Under the pieces are notes generated by a model, which saw nothing but the letters and a program-made list of their open reading frames with translations, had not been told where the DNA came from and ran no database searches. Source: Glandiceps talaboti (Eukaryota > Hemichordata > Enteropneusta > Spengelidae). Taken from it: a stretch of DNA of 64,000 nucleotides. The stretch spans positions 3,840,475-3,904,474 of the forward strand of contig NC_135554.1 in assembly GCF_964340395.1 (NCBI RefSeq), read 5' to 3'. Of the stretch, positions 17,640 through 27,756 are shown one piece after another. Within the stretch, counting starts at the first letter, position 1. Every line of letters begins with the position of its first letter. Both the position numbers and the translations under genes were made by a program.

Positions 17640-17820
17640 GTTTGAATGAATATGGACAGGTTGCATTTACATGTCATTTTATGCAATGCTTTGAACGTCT
17701 AATCTTGCATCATATAAAGCCTGTACTGCATGCCAAGTGCCAACCGCTCTGTGGAAGACGTCCTATCCTTAGCATTCCACTCAGTGTTAATTCATCTAGA
17801 CTTACTTATCTAAATTTACT
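17640..17820 (+). pseudogene. Decayed LINE reverse-transcriptase finger fragment
   Basis: The frame reads QVAFTCHFMQCFERLILHHI, the conserved LINE block (roughly VALTS..MK.FERLVL.HI) that lies upstream of the palm. The expected downstream PLQFAYR block is degraded (QPLCGRRP). It is an isolated fragment with no endonuclease or palm nearby. Confidence 0.5.
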
Positions 17821-17999
17821 TTCCTTGCTATGAAAAACGCATAGATTCATTTGTCAATAATACTTTGTTGTCAATTGTTACATTCATTTTTCACAACTTC
17901 TGGACAACGCTATTGTGTCTACATGATTTTACCTTCCGTAAGGAAGATTTTATTTTGGGTATGCAAAGTCTGTGTCTTGTTGCGTGTCTGTATCACCAT

Positions 18000-18300
18000 T
18001 TTCTAAAAAAAACCACCCGACTGGCTCAATTCAAACGAAATTTGGTGAACGTATTCTTTAGGGTAATAGCGAGAACAGATTAGGGTTTGGTAAACATTGC
18101 ATGAATATTGATGAACAATTTACATAATTATATAATTAAAAGTTTTCTGTAATTAGGCTGTATCTTAAGAATGCACACTTCAAATTCAATATAATTTGGT
18201 ACATACATTTGCAATACCAAGGCACATCTGTCCCTACAATATTATTAATGTACCTTTTAGTTTTGATACGTTATTTGCATATTTTTGGCAATTAGATCTG
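18000..18300. repeat. Interspersed repeat shared with 58190-58440
   Basis: The block around GACTGGCTCAATT and TTTAGGGTAATAGC, followed by AATTACATAATTATATAATT-like AT-rich sequence, is an approximate reverse complement of the sequence inserted in the LINE at 58.2-58.6 kb. Family unknown; ends not defined here. Confidence 0.4.
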
Positions 18301-19086
18301 TAAAAACTCTAGCTATGGTGAGGCCTATGCTACAACGTTCTATAACTCTTCATGCTGGAGAATTCACGGAGATAAATTCACATGATCTTTTCATTATTTC
18401 ATTCTCAATCAAACTTGAAAATCCTTTTTAGCCCTCCTACGTGTTTCTGTTTGCTGTGAACACATACATGGGAAGATCATCGGTCAAACCAGAAAAACAT
18501 ACGCCAACTTTTGCAGAAGCGGATATCTACAATGTGTCAGCCGGAGTTCCGAATCTATGTTTTCTTTCTTGATATACAATATCATGTCTTGTAACGCAAA
18601 CTTTTATTGATATACAATATCATGTCTCATAACACAAAATTTGACAACGCTTGAAGGAACAACAATCTAAAGGTTTGCCCTTACAGAAGGCATTCGGGTT
18701 ACATCTGGGGTTCATTTTGTCCGCATTGTGAATCATTAAGGCCATTGGCTTATTGGTTTTGAAATAAAACATTATTATTATAATTCATCTAGACAAAAAT
18801 AATTCCTATGTGAATGCTCTCTCTTGATTTCAGCTTTGCATTGAATACATTTAAGCCGTCGAAGTCATTAAGCTGTCCAATCTAGGAATTGATTCTTGCT
18901 AGTTGGCTTTAAGTTTTGTGTATGATAGACCCCAAACTGTCGAAATTAATGATCACTTTTCTTCTTCGATACTTCTACATGCAGGCGACCCTCAAGGTTG
19001 GGTTTTAAGTCATTTTCAGATAAACCACCGAATTAAACGATAAATGATCTAGACAAAATTAATTCCTATTTAAACTGAGGGAATTT

Positions 19087-19584
19087 GTACCTCAAAATAT
19101 ACTTATTTTACTTTACAAGACTTTTATTCAGCCACATATCTTGTATGGTTTGGAAGCTTGGGGTAACACCTTTCAACGTTACTTAAATTGTATACTGTTG
19201 TCTCAAAAAATGGCTGTACGTGCAATTTCACATAGCCAGTTTAGAAGTCATTCTGCGCCACTTTTCAATATATTAGAAATTCTGCATGTGTATAAATTAC
19301 ACAAGTTCATAGCGAGTACTTTTGTTTATGATTTGTTACACGACAATTTACCACATTCCATTTCTGATTACTGCAAGGTGTTAAAAAAATACTGCAAGGT
19401 GTTAGATTATGACCACAATACACGACAAAAAGCCCAAGGTAATTTATGTGTACCCTCTGTTAAAACACATTATGGAAAACAATCGATGACTTACACAGGT
19501 GCGACCATATGGAATGCAATAAAACATGACACCAAAAAGAAACTACGAGACGCCATTTTATTAAGGGATTGGGTGGGGGCATAA
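19087..19584 (+). pseudogene. LINE ORF2 C-terminal fragment
   Basis: An open stretch beginning VPQNILILLYKTFIQPHILY and continuing through EAWGNTFQ, FRSHSAPLF and QGNLCVPSV to WNAIKHDTKKKLR is the post-palm C-terminus of a LINE reverse transcriptase. It resembles, block for block, the LINE at 46683-47648 (YCIEIWGNTY, FCAHSNPLF, GNVCIPKH, WNSLPSSIK). It is 5'-truncated. Confidence 0.75.
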
Positions 19585-20213
19585 GGGAGAACTATAAATA
19601 TTAGACTTTAATTTGCAGACATCTACTATTATATATTCCTTCCAGGAGTCAGACCCGACTAGTCTCGCTATTTCCTGACACCTGTTATCCGAATTCATTC
19701 TTTTCCCTTTTGATATAATTTCAATTGCCATTTCAATAATAATATTTGTTGGCAATATACTCATATGTAGGTTCAACAATTCCTCGTCTGATGCATTGTT
19801 TAAAGTTGATCCACATGCACGTATACGTGTATCATTTAACTATACACTACATGGTGTCGACCAATGTAACACAATTAAAAAAAAGCTTCGATTCCGTTTT
19901 TCCTACTTGCAGAGTTATTTTACAACTGTACAGAAAGACTGATAACACCAAGGACATATTACAAGCTTAAGGAAGAAGAAAATATCTGAGTTCAAAGGTT
20001 CGTATATCAATTATGAAATTGTCTTTGTTTAGATATCCATCAACCAATCAGTCCAGTTTTACCAACTAGGCACTGACCACTCTTCATCTTCAGCCATTAT
20101 TTTATGCCTTTCTGAGGCTTTCAAGTAACTGAAACATCAGATTTTCAGCTTCAGACATTACAATGTTTCTGTCATGTTAAAAACTATAATATTATACATA
20201 AACCTTGTATCAA

Positions 20214-20332
20214 ACTCACTCACTCACTCACTCACTCACTCACTCACTCACACACACACACACACACACACTCACTCACTCACTCACTCACTCACTCACT
20301 CACTCACTCACTCACTCACTCACTCACTCACA
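20214..20332. repeat. (CTCA)n microsatellite, left of LINE
   Basis: CTCA units with a short (CA)n interruption (about 20250-20268). The LINE coding frame begins directly at its right edge. Confidence 0.95.
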
Positions 20333-22786
20333 CCTTCATCCAAATTCAAACCGTTTCTAAAACCCTACTAGAAAGATGTTCGGTCTCTTCATAAGAAATC
20401 TTTAGCACTTCGGAATAAGTGGATCTCGGCCGGTAGGCCAAGAGGATTACAACACGAGTCTTTTCGCAACTATAAAGAAGCAAAACGCAATTTCAGAAAA
20501 GAACTGAGACAACGACAACGTAAAGCAGAATGTGAAAAATTTGATTTCATTGAAAACGCTATCGAACTTCATGATCAATCTCTATTCTGGCGGAATGTAA
20601 ATATTCGTTGAAAAAATACGTGTAACAGCTTTCCTGTCCTAAAAACAGACGGCGAAACAATTTCCAACCATACTTGTGTTGTCAACACTTTTGCGGACTA
20701 CTTCAAACAACTCTATGAACCACTAGAAGACAATTCATTTGTAAGTTCGTTCAGAGTCCAAATCGACGAAGAACTTGACAACCTCTCAGCTTCTAGCCAC
20801 GATAACGGTGAAACAATTCTGTCTCGACCACTCTCTATAGAAGATATCTCACGTGCTATAGGAAAACTGAAACGTGGAAAAGCAGGAGGGCCAGACTCCA
20901 TCACATACGAACACATTATTTTCGGAGGCCCCTTTCTTATGGATGCATTAGTTAATTTATTTAATGCATTGATTAATGTTGAATACATTCCTTCATCATT
21001 CAAATCTGCATACCTTGTTCCAATTTTCAAGGGTGGTAACAAAAATCGTTTTGATCCCGCAAACTACAGGGGCATCACACTGCTACCGACTCTGCAAAAA
21101 CTCTTTGAAATGTGCATTTCGCATCGCCTACAACCATGGCTCTGTGACAAAAAATTACCACATCCCCTACAAGCCGGCTATCAACCTGGTCAGAGTAATA
21201 TTACCACAGCATTCTGCATTCAAGAGACAATTCTTCATCACGTTGAAAGAGGTAGCAAGGTATTTATGTGCAGTCTTGACGTTCAAAAAGCTTTTGACTC
21301 CATTTGGTGGAATGGTTTATTTCACAAACTGCACACTTTGGGCATCAACGCAAAACTTTGGAGATTATTGAAAAACATGTTTCACTGACAAAAATGTCAA
21401 ATCGCCATAGACACGTATACGTCTGAGGAATATCGACTATTTCAAGGTGTACGACAAGGAAGTATCCTTTCTACAACTCTATTCCTAATTTATGCAAATG
21501 ACCTCCTCGTTGAACTCGAGAACAGTAGATTCGGATGTTACATCGATTCGCTATTTCTTGGTGCGCCTGCGTTAGCAGATGACATCTCAATATTAGCACC
21601 AACTCGCTCTACATGTCAAAAAATGTTGAATATTGTATGCAATTACTGCTCGACATGGAGACTGAAGCTCTCAGCCACAAAATGTAGATTACTCGTTTTC
21701 GGTGAAACAACACGAGAACGTGAACGCTCGCGCCAACATCGAAACTTGTCTCTGAACAACTGTCCTCTCACTGAAGTAGATTCAATTACAATCGTCGGCA
21801 TGCAATTTACAAATAATTTATCGTCGATGGAACGTACACTCTCTGTTTGTAAGAAAGCCAGGTGTCTGATAAATTCGTTACGCAGTGTTGGTATTGGACC
21901 TTACGGTCTCAATCCAATCGTCAGTACAGAAGTTTGGAGACGCATGTGTCTTCCTGCAGCCTTTCATACTTGTGAACTTTGGACTCCCAATGAAACTGAA
22001 CTTCTAATGCTTGAACGTTGTCAGAGATATGCTGCCAAAACCATTCAAGGTTTTCCCTCCAAAACTCCGACTGATCTAGCTCTAAGCGCAGTAGGTTTGA
22101 TACCAATTGAGGCATACATTGGCAATTGTAATTTGCGTTTTTTTGGAACTCTATGTAACTGTGATAATTTCTCAGTCAGAAAACATGTATTCTTACAACG
22201 ACTTTTTGAATTTAAGTTTTCATCTGTAAAGAAACGTTTAGGCTTTATACCTGATATTATGAACATTCTTTTGAAATACGGATTACTTTGCTTCTTAGAC
22301 GAGTTCTGTGCAACTGGTTATTTTCCGCCTAAATTCCTTTGGAAAATTATTGTAAAAGATGCTATATATGAGAAAGAGTGCAATCTTTGGAGAGATAGAA
22401 TTGCAACTAGAGATGAACTACAGCTCTTCTCTCAGTTACATAAATATATATTGCCGTTTCATTTATATTCCTACTCACGCAAATTCCCTAAATACAAGTC
22501 AACTGTCTACAAAATCATGAAAGTTCTTGCCACTCCATGCAATATAAAATGCTCCAAATGTGAAGACGTTGCTGATAACCTTCTCATTCATCTAACAACG
22601 TCATGTCGCCATACTTCCACTGCTAGAGACTATTTCTGGACAAGTCTCTTCAATGAACTCAATGTAGACTTTTCTGTGGCTTTATTCAACCTAGATGAGT
22701 TTGATTTCATTGTCAAAATTTTAGGAGATGTCTTTTGCAACGACAATCTCCTCGTTAACACAGAACTACTTCAAGATATCATCTAG
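20333..22786 (+). pseudogene. LINE reverse transcriptase with C-terminal zinc knuckle, three nonsense codons
   Basis: One continuous frame carries the linker (ALRNKWISAGRPRG), finger (ANYRGITLLPTLQKLFE), palm (CSLDVQKAFDSIWW), thumb-side FQGVRQGSILSTTLFLIYAN and catalytic motif ALADDISIL, where most LINEs have Y/F-A-D-D. A C-terminal CNIKCSKC...H...C knuckle closes it. In-frame stops lie at 20369-20371 (probably a former Trp), 20609-20611 and 21386-21388; no frameshift was seen. The end now reads DII then TAG, supplied by the foldback insertion. Excising that insertion would restore a few more codons. The endonuclease domain is missing. Not active. Confidence 0.85.
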
Positions 22787-23020
22787 ACTGTCGACAGTCG
22801 CTCGCGCCTTTTTTTCCTACGTTTTATCTAAACTCCGGTCCGGCGCAACACTAGTATTATCGCAAACTGATTTCGAGGGCCGAATTGCGAAGGCCTTCGG
22901 CCCTCGATCACTCGGGCCTTCGGCCCTCGATATCAGTTTGCGATTAGACTAGTGTTGCGCCGGATCGGAGTTTAGATAAAACGTAGGGGGAAAAAAGGCG
23001 CGAGCGACTGTCGACAGTCT
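22785..23020. mobile_element. 236-bp foldback (hairpin) element with 11-bp target duplication
   Basis: The whole insert is a near-palindrome. The left arm begins AGACTGTCGACAGTCGCTCG and the right arm ends CGAGCGACTGTCGACAGTCT. Inner arm blocks include TACGTTTTATCTAAACTCCG and GCGCAACACTAGT and their complements. The centre repeats GGCCTTCGGCCCTCGAT. It is flanked by the direct repeat AGATATCATCT at 22774-22784 and 23021-23031. The first 15 bases contain their own palindrome, GACTGTCGACAGTC. No coding capacity. Confidence 0.9.
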
Positions 23021-23228
23021 AGATATCATCTTAAAGTTTATGCATATGTGCCTGGACATTTAGAAACGAACCCTACGCCATGTTTATTTGAAACATGAAT
23101 ATTGCAATTAGTTTTCTGTAATTATTTATACTTTTCCTCTCTAATCTGATTTGATAGTTTTTTGCTTTAATGTTGTGTAACTCTTCTCTTTTTTGAGGAG
23201 GAATAAAGGAACAACAACAACAACAACA

Positions 23229-23415
23229 ACAACTCACTCACTCACTCACTCACTCACTCACTCACTCACTCACTCACTCACTCACTCACTCACACACACA
23301 CACTCACTCACTCACTCACTCACACACTCACTCACTCACTCACTCACTCACTCACCCACCCACCCACCCACTCACTCACTCACTCACTCACTCACTCACT
23401 CACTCACTCACTCAC
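23229..23415. repeat. (CTCA)n microsatellite, right of LINE
   Basis: CTCA units with (CA)n and (CCCA)n interruptions. It follows the LINE (ACA)n tail directly. Confidence 0.95.
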
Positions 23416-23777
23416 AGATGAAGTTGGCTGTAGCAAAATTAATGTAAATCAAAGTATTATTCAGATAAAGCATATTTATAAAACATGTTATGCCTGAAGA
23501 CATTCTTCATATTGAATATGTCAGTGTGGTTATAGATTCGACACACTATATGAAATCAAAAGCGCGAGCAAAATAAGTGACAAGTTCATAGATGTGAATG
23601 TAACAATGTCCTAAACATACCCTTATTAAGGCAAACAACTCTGATAAAAGTTTATAGTTCAGTTTTGTTAATATTTTAGATATCTCCATCATATGTAACT
23701 TTTCAGGTACAGTAATTAAAAGAATCTTTGTCCTCGTATAGTATATATTTCTTTATTTCTTATTTCTTAGTTGGAAA

Positions 23778-25001
23778 ATGAGCCTTCTCAACCAAACTGC
23801 CTTCCGTGATTCTGATGGTCGTGGAGTCGGAGATAAGATAACAATGATGGTTATTCAAGTCCTTATAGACGTTTTCATCATTCTCTCCAATAGTCTGGTT
23901 TTGGCATCGGTAGGTATTTTCAAGACATTACGGGAGAAGCAATTCAACCATCTTATTCTAAACCTAGCTGTAGCAGACTTATGCTGTGGAATATTCCCCT
24001 TACCAACTACAATGTCTTGTTTCTGGTACGGCGAGTGTAAATTTAGTGATCAACTTTGCGCATTTAGCATGACTATAAATATGGCACTTTCAGCTATATC
24101 TACATTAGGTGTTATGTTGGTTAGTGTAGATAAATACATATTTGTCATGCACCCACTTCGATACTACGAACTGGTTACGCCAAGAAGAATAAACATAGCA
24201 ATCGTAACAACATGGACGTTGTCTTTTACGATCGGGATTGTGAGCTTCATGACAGGATGGAATAAGCAAGAGTTGACGGAAGAATTTGCACAGCGTGATA
24301 TCATATATCCACCAGTTTGTTATGTGATGACAACAGAGTTCATAATTTTCTGCTGCATTTACAGCGCTTTTATCCCAGCCTCTGTGACAGCATATACTGG
24401 TTTTCGTATACTCAGTGCTGTTCGAAGTCAACTCCGAAAAATATCGCCACACAACGACGAGCTGAGTTTCTCTCAGGAAGAAGCCAGTTTCCAGCCATCT
24501 GTTGACAATCAACTTGGAACTAGCCAAACGTTACAACATCGTAATTCAGATCAATGTGTTATCCATAACACTGAAGTCATAAGGCCTGGTGATAGCAGTC
24601 AGAAGGGTCTGGAGATCGTGTCGTCAGGATTACAAGTAAGCCAAGAGGAAACAAAACCTCCAAACCAATGCTCCAATCATCAAGAATCAAGAACAACTTC
24701 TAACAATAAATCAAAAACTATTGTCATGGAGAATGGTACAAGAAAACTCAGAGTTTCCGATATTAAGGCAATAAAGGCAATGGGTCTAGTCATTATTATG
24801 CTTTTCGTCATGTGGGCGCCATTCTATTCATTACTAGCCATCTCAAAATTTTGCAGTACCTGCACGCTTGACTATAGACGTGCATATGAGATCGCCCTCG
24901 TGCTGGGTTACTCAAACTCAGCTATCAACCCAATTTTATACGCCAAAACGAAAGAATTCCGTGATGCCTACAAGAAGATTTTACGATGTGGCTTTCATTG
25001 A
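23778..25001 (+). CDS. Class A (rhodopsin-like) G-protein-coupled receptor, amine-receptor-like, copy 1
   Basis: A single-exon 407-residue seven-transmembrane receptor. Landmarks: possible N-glycosylation N5-Q-T; N38 (1.50) in TM1; D67 (2.50) in LAVADL; C94 (3.25) paired with C181 in the second extracellular loop; DKY at 118-120 in place of DRY; W146 (4.50); P200 (5.50); a long polar third intracellular loop (about 215-330, rich in S, Q, N, E); MWAPF with W346 and P348 in TM6; and NPILY at 384-388 in TM7. Position 3.32 is N101, not the amine-binding Asp, so a classical biogenic-amine ligand is doubtful. The start ATG at 23778 is conserved in copy 2. Upstream TTATTTCTTAG could be a splice acceptor for a 5' UTR exon. 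The family is firm; the ligand is unknown. Confidence 0.92.
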   Translation: MSLLNQTAFRDSDGRGVGDKITMMVIQVLIDVFIILSNSLVLASVGIFKTLREKQFNHLILNLAVADLCCGIFPLPTTMSCFWYGECKFSDQLCAFSMTINMALSAISTLGVMLVSVDKYIFVMHPLRYYELVTPRRINIAIVTTWTLSFTIGIVSFMTGWNKQELTEEFAQRDIIYPPVCYVMTTEFIIFCCIYSAFIPASVTAYTGFRILSAVRSQLRKISPHNDELSFSQEEASFQPSVDNQLGTSQTLQHRNSDQCVIHNTEVIRPGDSSQKGLEIVSSGLQVSQEETKPPNQCSNHQESRTTSNNKSKTIVMENGTRKLRVSDIKAIKAMGLVIIMLFVMWAPFYSLLAISKFCSTCTLDYRRAYEIALVLGYSNSAINPILYAKTKEFRDAYKKILRCGFH

Positions 25002-25759
25002 ATAGAATGCCTTCAAATGATATGACTAGATTTTCATGAAAATAACTCTAAGTTTGCCTAATTACTAGACTTAACAATATAGGCTTTGATTATAATCTAT
25101 GCTTGTTTATTTTTAGAACTTCCAAAACACCATTATAAAGATACAGTGTTGAAGTGTACAGTGTTGAAGTTGGCAACCACGCCATTAATGATATTTAATT
25201 TTTTACCGTGTGTCATTATCACACTCCCAAGAGGTCTTACTCATTGTAAATAACTCAAAATAGACATCAGAGATTCAAAAATCTATTCGGGTCACGTGGT
25301 TCGTTACAGTCTAGTAAGTTTCACTGTAAACTTGCACTCCATAATTATCGTTAGTTTGTCGTCAATCCACTTGAGTTCACTCAATTTTTGAATTAGGTAG
25401 ACTGATATAGGATGGGAGTATCCTTAGAGCCCTGGAGAAGTCAAATTGGTTCCTTTGTGAAACCTAAAAACTGGAGAAATGTCGAGGTGGATTTCTACGA
25501 TCCATGTTCGACGTGGACTTATGCAAATGACTTATGTTATCGCCTGTGTGCCTGCTTAGCTGTTATGTCATTTGTCATTGGGTGCACATACAGTGTTAAT
25601 TCGAGTCTCAGATATGGTGTAGAAATGCTGCAAGAAGGTAGGCTGTGTAATCTCTAAAATGAACTTGCTTGCATAGACTATATAGACTTTGAAACTACGT
25701 CGCCAACTACAAGTCATATTTCCCACCATCTCAATGCGTCACTTCTTCAGGTGTCATTC

Positions 25760-25880
25760 CGACAGGTAACAACAACCAACAACTACCATTTGTGGATCAA
25801 AGCTATGGAACTCAATTCCTGGAGAACTAAAGCTGATCACTGACATTGAACTTTTTAAAGGTAAACTTAAACACATTGTG
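25760..25880 (+). pseudogene. LINE ORF2 C-terminal scrap
   Basis: One frame reads GSKLWNSIPGELKLITDIEL followed by FKGKLKHIV, the usual C-terminal block (K.WN.LP..LK......FK..LK) of CR1/Jockey-type LINEs. Only about 40 residues survive. The sequence from 25930 to 26640 between this scrap and a LINE/SINE-like 3' end (26740-26840) was not identified. Confidence 0.6.
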
Positions 25881-26846
25881 ATGATAGAGAGTATTTATTG
25901 GTTGGTTCCTAAACCACCTGTCTTATTTGTTATGCATTATTTTAATGACCAGGTGTATTCACCTACTGTTAATTAACATAGTCTTTAAATAGCGAGGAAT
26001 ACAGTGCCACGTCGGCTGTTCTACAATTGGTGGGAGTTGAGGCAGCCCACGGCTCGTTCCTGAAGTGGTTTCGTCAAGGGAGGCCCGTCTTCACTGTAGC
26101 TGTCCGGAGAAGTGTCGTTCTCCTGTAAAGTTGGACATTACTGAGAGTAAGCGGACCCTGACGTATGATGAATGGTGCGGACATTGACGTCAAAGTTTGG
26201 AGATAAATACTTCGACAACCGTTCGGTACAACGGAGGAACCGTGAGTAGAAGTTTGTCCCACGTAGCCGCCTTCAACACTCAACGAACTCGCCGTCCTGG
26301 GCTCTGTACTCGGTAACAGTTTGTGTGCACCACCGGTAAGACTAAAAGTCGCGAGTCAAGTCGCCAGTCAAGTTTGATAACCGAATATTTTGATATATAT
26401 AGAACATTTGGAACCCTTTTAGTTTATAAGTTTGTAAACCCTGTAATACATGTACACTTTCAAGACTTATTATTATAGTATATTTTGTTTCATTACAACG
26501 GAATTAAATAGGATAGTTGTTAAGTGTAATGCTGTGTAGTGTCCTGTGTTTGACCGTATGTTGTTTCGACTGGAAGTTGTGGGGAAAATATTTAATTGTG
26601 CGCTATTTGGCTTCTCTAAATTTTCGGTTCGTAACAACATGTTTAAACAATATTATAAGCTGTATTAATTTATTACCACGTGTCTTTTACTAAGTAGTAA
26701 TTTTAGCCTTTTTGTAATTATTGTAAACATTTTGTTGTTTTTAGCTTTATTATATTGTTTTACCATGCTTTTAAATCTATTTTATGTACAGCGCTTTTGA
26801 ATATTAATAAATAGAAAAGGCACTTTAGAAAATAAATAAACTTTAA

Positions 26847-27722
26847 ACCTACATTCACCCATATGTTCCTCAGCTTTTAATATTAGCCGGTGACATTGAA
26901 AGTAACCCAGGTCCAGATGTGGATATAATTAAAGCAATGGATGATATGAAACAGGAACTAATCCGTAAATTGAACTCTGTATCTCAGGAAATAACAATGG
27001 TGAATAATAAACAAACCGAATTACAGAACTTGTGCACAAATTTAAATAGTAAATTTTCAGATCTTCGTGTGTCGGTGAACAGAATTGACAGCGACTTAAT
27101 TGATCTGAAGGAAGATGTACATATAAATCGTTTGGATCTTGTAGCAGTTGATCAAAAATTCGACAATATTCAAGACCGCTTACACAACTTGGAAAACGAA
27201 ACTGATCGCCTGGAATCCTTCTCGAGAAGAGATAATGTTAGAACTTGATATGGCATACCCGAGGAAATCGAGGAATCATTCGACCAATGTAAAGAAAGGG
27301 TGGTATGTATTTTAAATGAACATGTAAAGAAAAAAAGTGGGGAAGACGAGATATCGTACGCGCACATCGTGTATCGCGTTGGACCAAAACTTCAAGGGAG
27401 ATCACGTCCTGTGGTAGTAAAGTTCCACCATGAAGAAGGCAAAGTTTTTGCACTAACAGCCAGACAGAGATTAAGAGAGTCGGACATTGGCATTAGTAAC
27501 GATCTTACCGGGCAACAACAAAAGACAGTAGCAGAATATAGAAAACAGGGAAAAAAGGCTTATTCTAAGAAAGGCAAATTATTTGTTGTTGATCAGAACG
27601 ATCTTAGAAATCGCACTACATCGAAGAACTCACAATCTGAAGAAGTACAAATCCAACCTCGCGCAGTCCGTACCCGCGCTCAAGTTCGTAACGCCTCTGC
27701 GACTCCAGCTGTAGCGCAATAA
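26847..27722 (+). pseudogene. LINE ORF1 with N-terminal 2A-like sequence, coiled coil and RRM-like domain
   Basis: The frame opens at 26847 after an in-frame TAA and gives LLILAGDIESNPGPDVDIIK. This contains D-x-E-x-N-P-G-P, the 2A consensus at which ribosomes skip the Gly-Pro bond. A heptad-rich coiled coil follows (26940-27220), then an L1-ORF1p-like RRM and C-terminal domain beginning RRDNVRT. A TGA at 27246-27248 interrupts it exactly where YGIPEE resumes, and the rest runs open to TAA at 27720. No ATG precedes the 2A in this frame; the first codon may have been spliced in (TTCCTCAG at 26866-26873 resembles an acceptor) or lost. Confidence 0.8.
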
Positions 27723-27756
27723 GGGTTAGGCCTCGGCCCGAACTTTTTGCACTTTT

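Larger units (their letters stand above)
20333..23225 (+). mobile_element. 5'-truncated LINE inserted in a (CTCA)n array
   Basis: A reverse-transcriptase reading frame starts without an endonuclease domain at 20333, right against a (CTCA)n array. The 3' UTR after the foldback insertion (23032-23205) ends GGAATAAAGGAACAACAACA, and a second (CTCA)n array follows at once. The element thus sits inside one tetranucleotide tract. The 236-bp foldback (22785-23020) is a later insertion. Confidence 0.8.

Noticed and set aside
24105-24527. 140-codon minus-strand frame inside receptor gene 1
   Set aside because: Antisense of a conserved seven-transmembrane coding region; no independent support.
25930-26640. 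Possible solo LTR between LINE remnants
   Set aside because: No convincing TG...CA ends, target duplication or primer-binding site could be fixed by eye.
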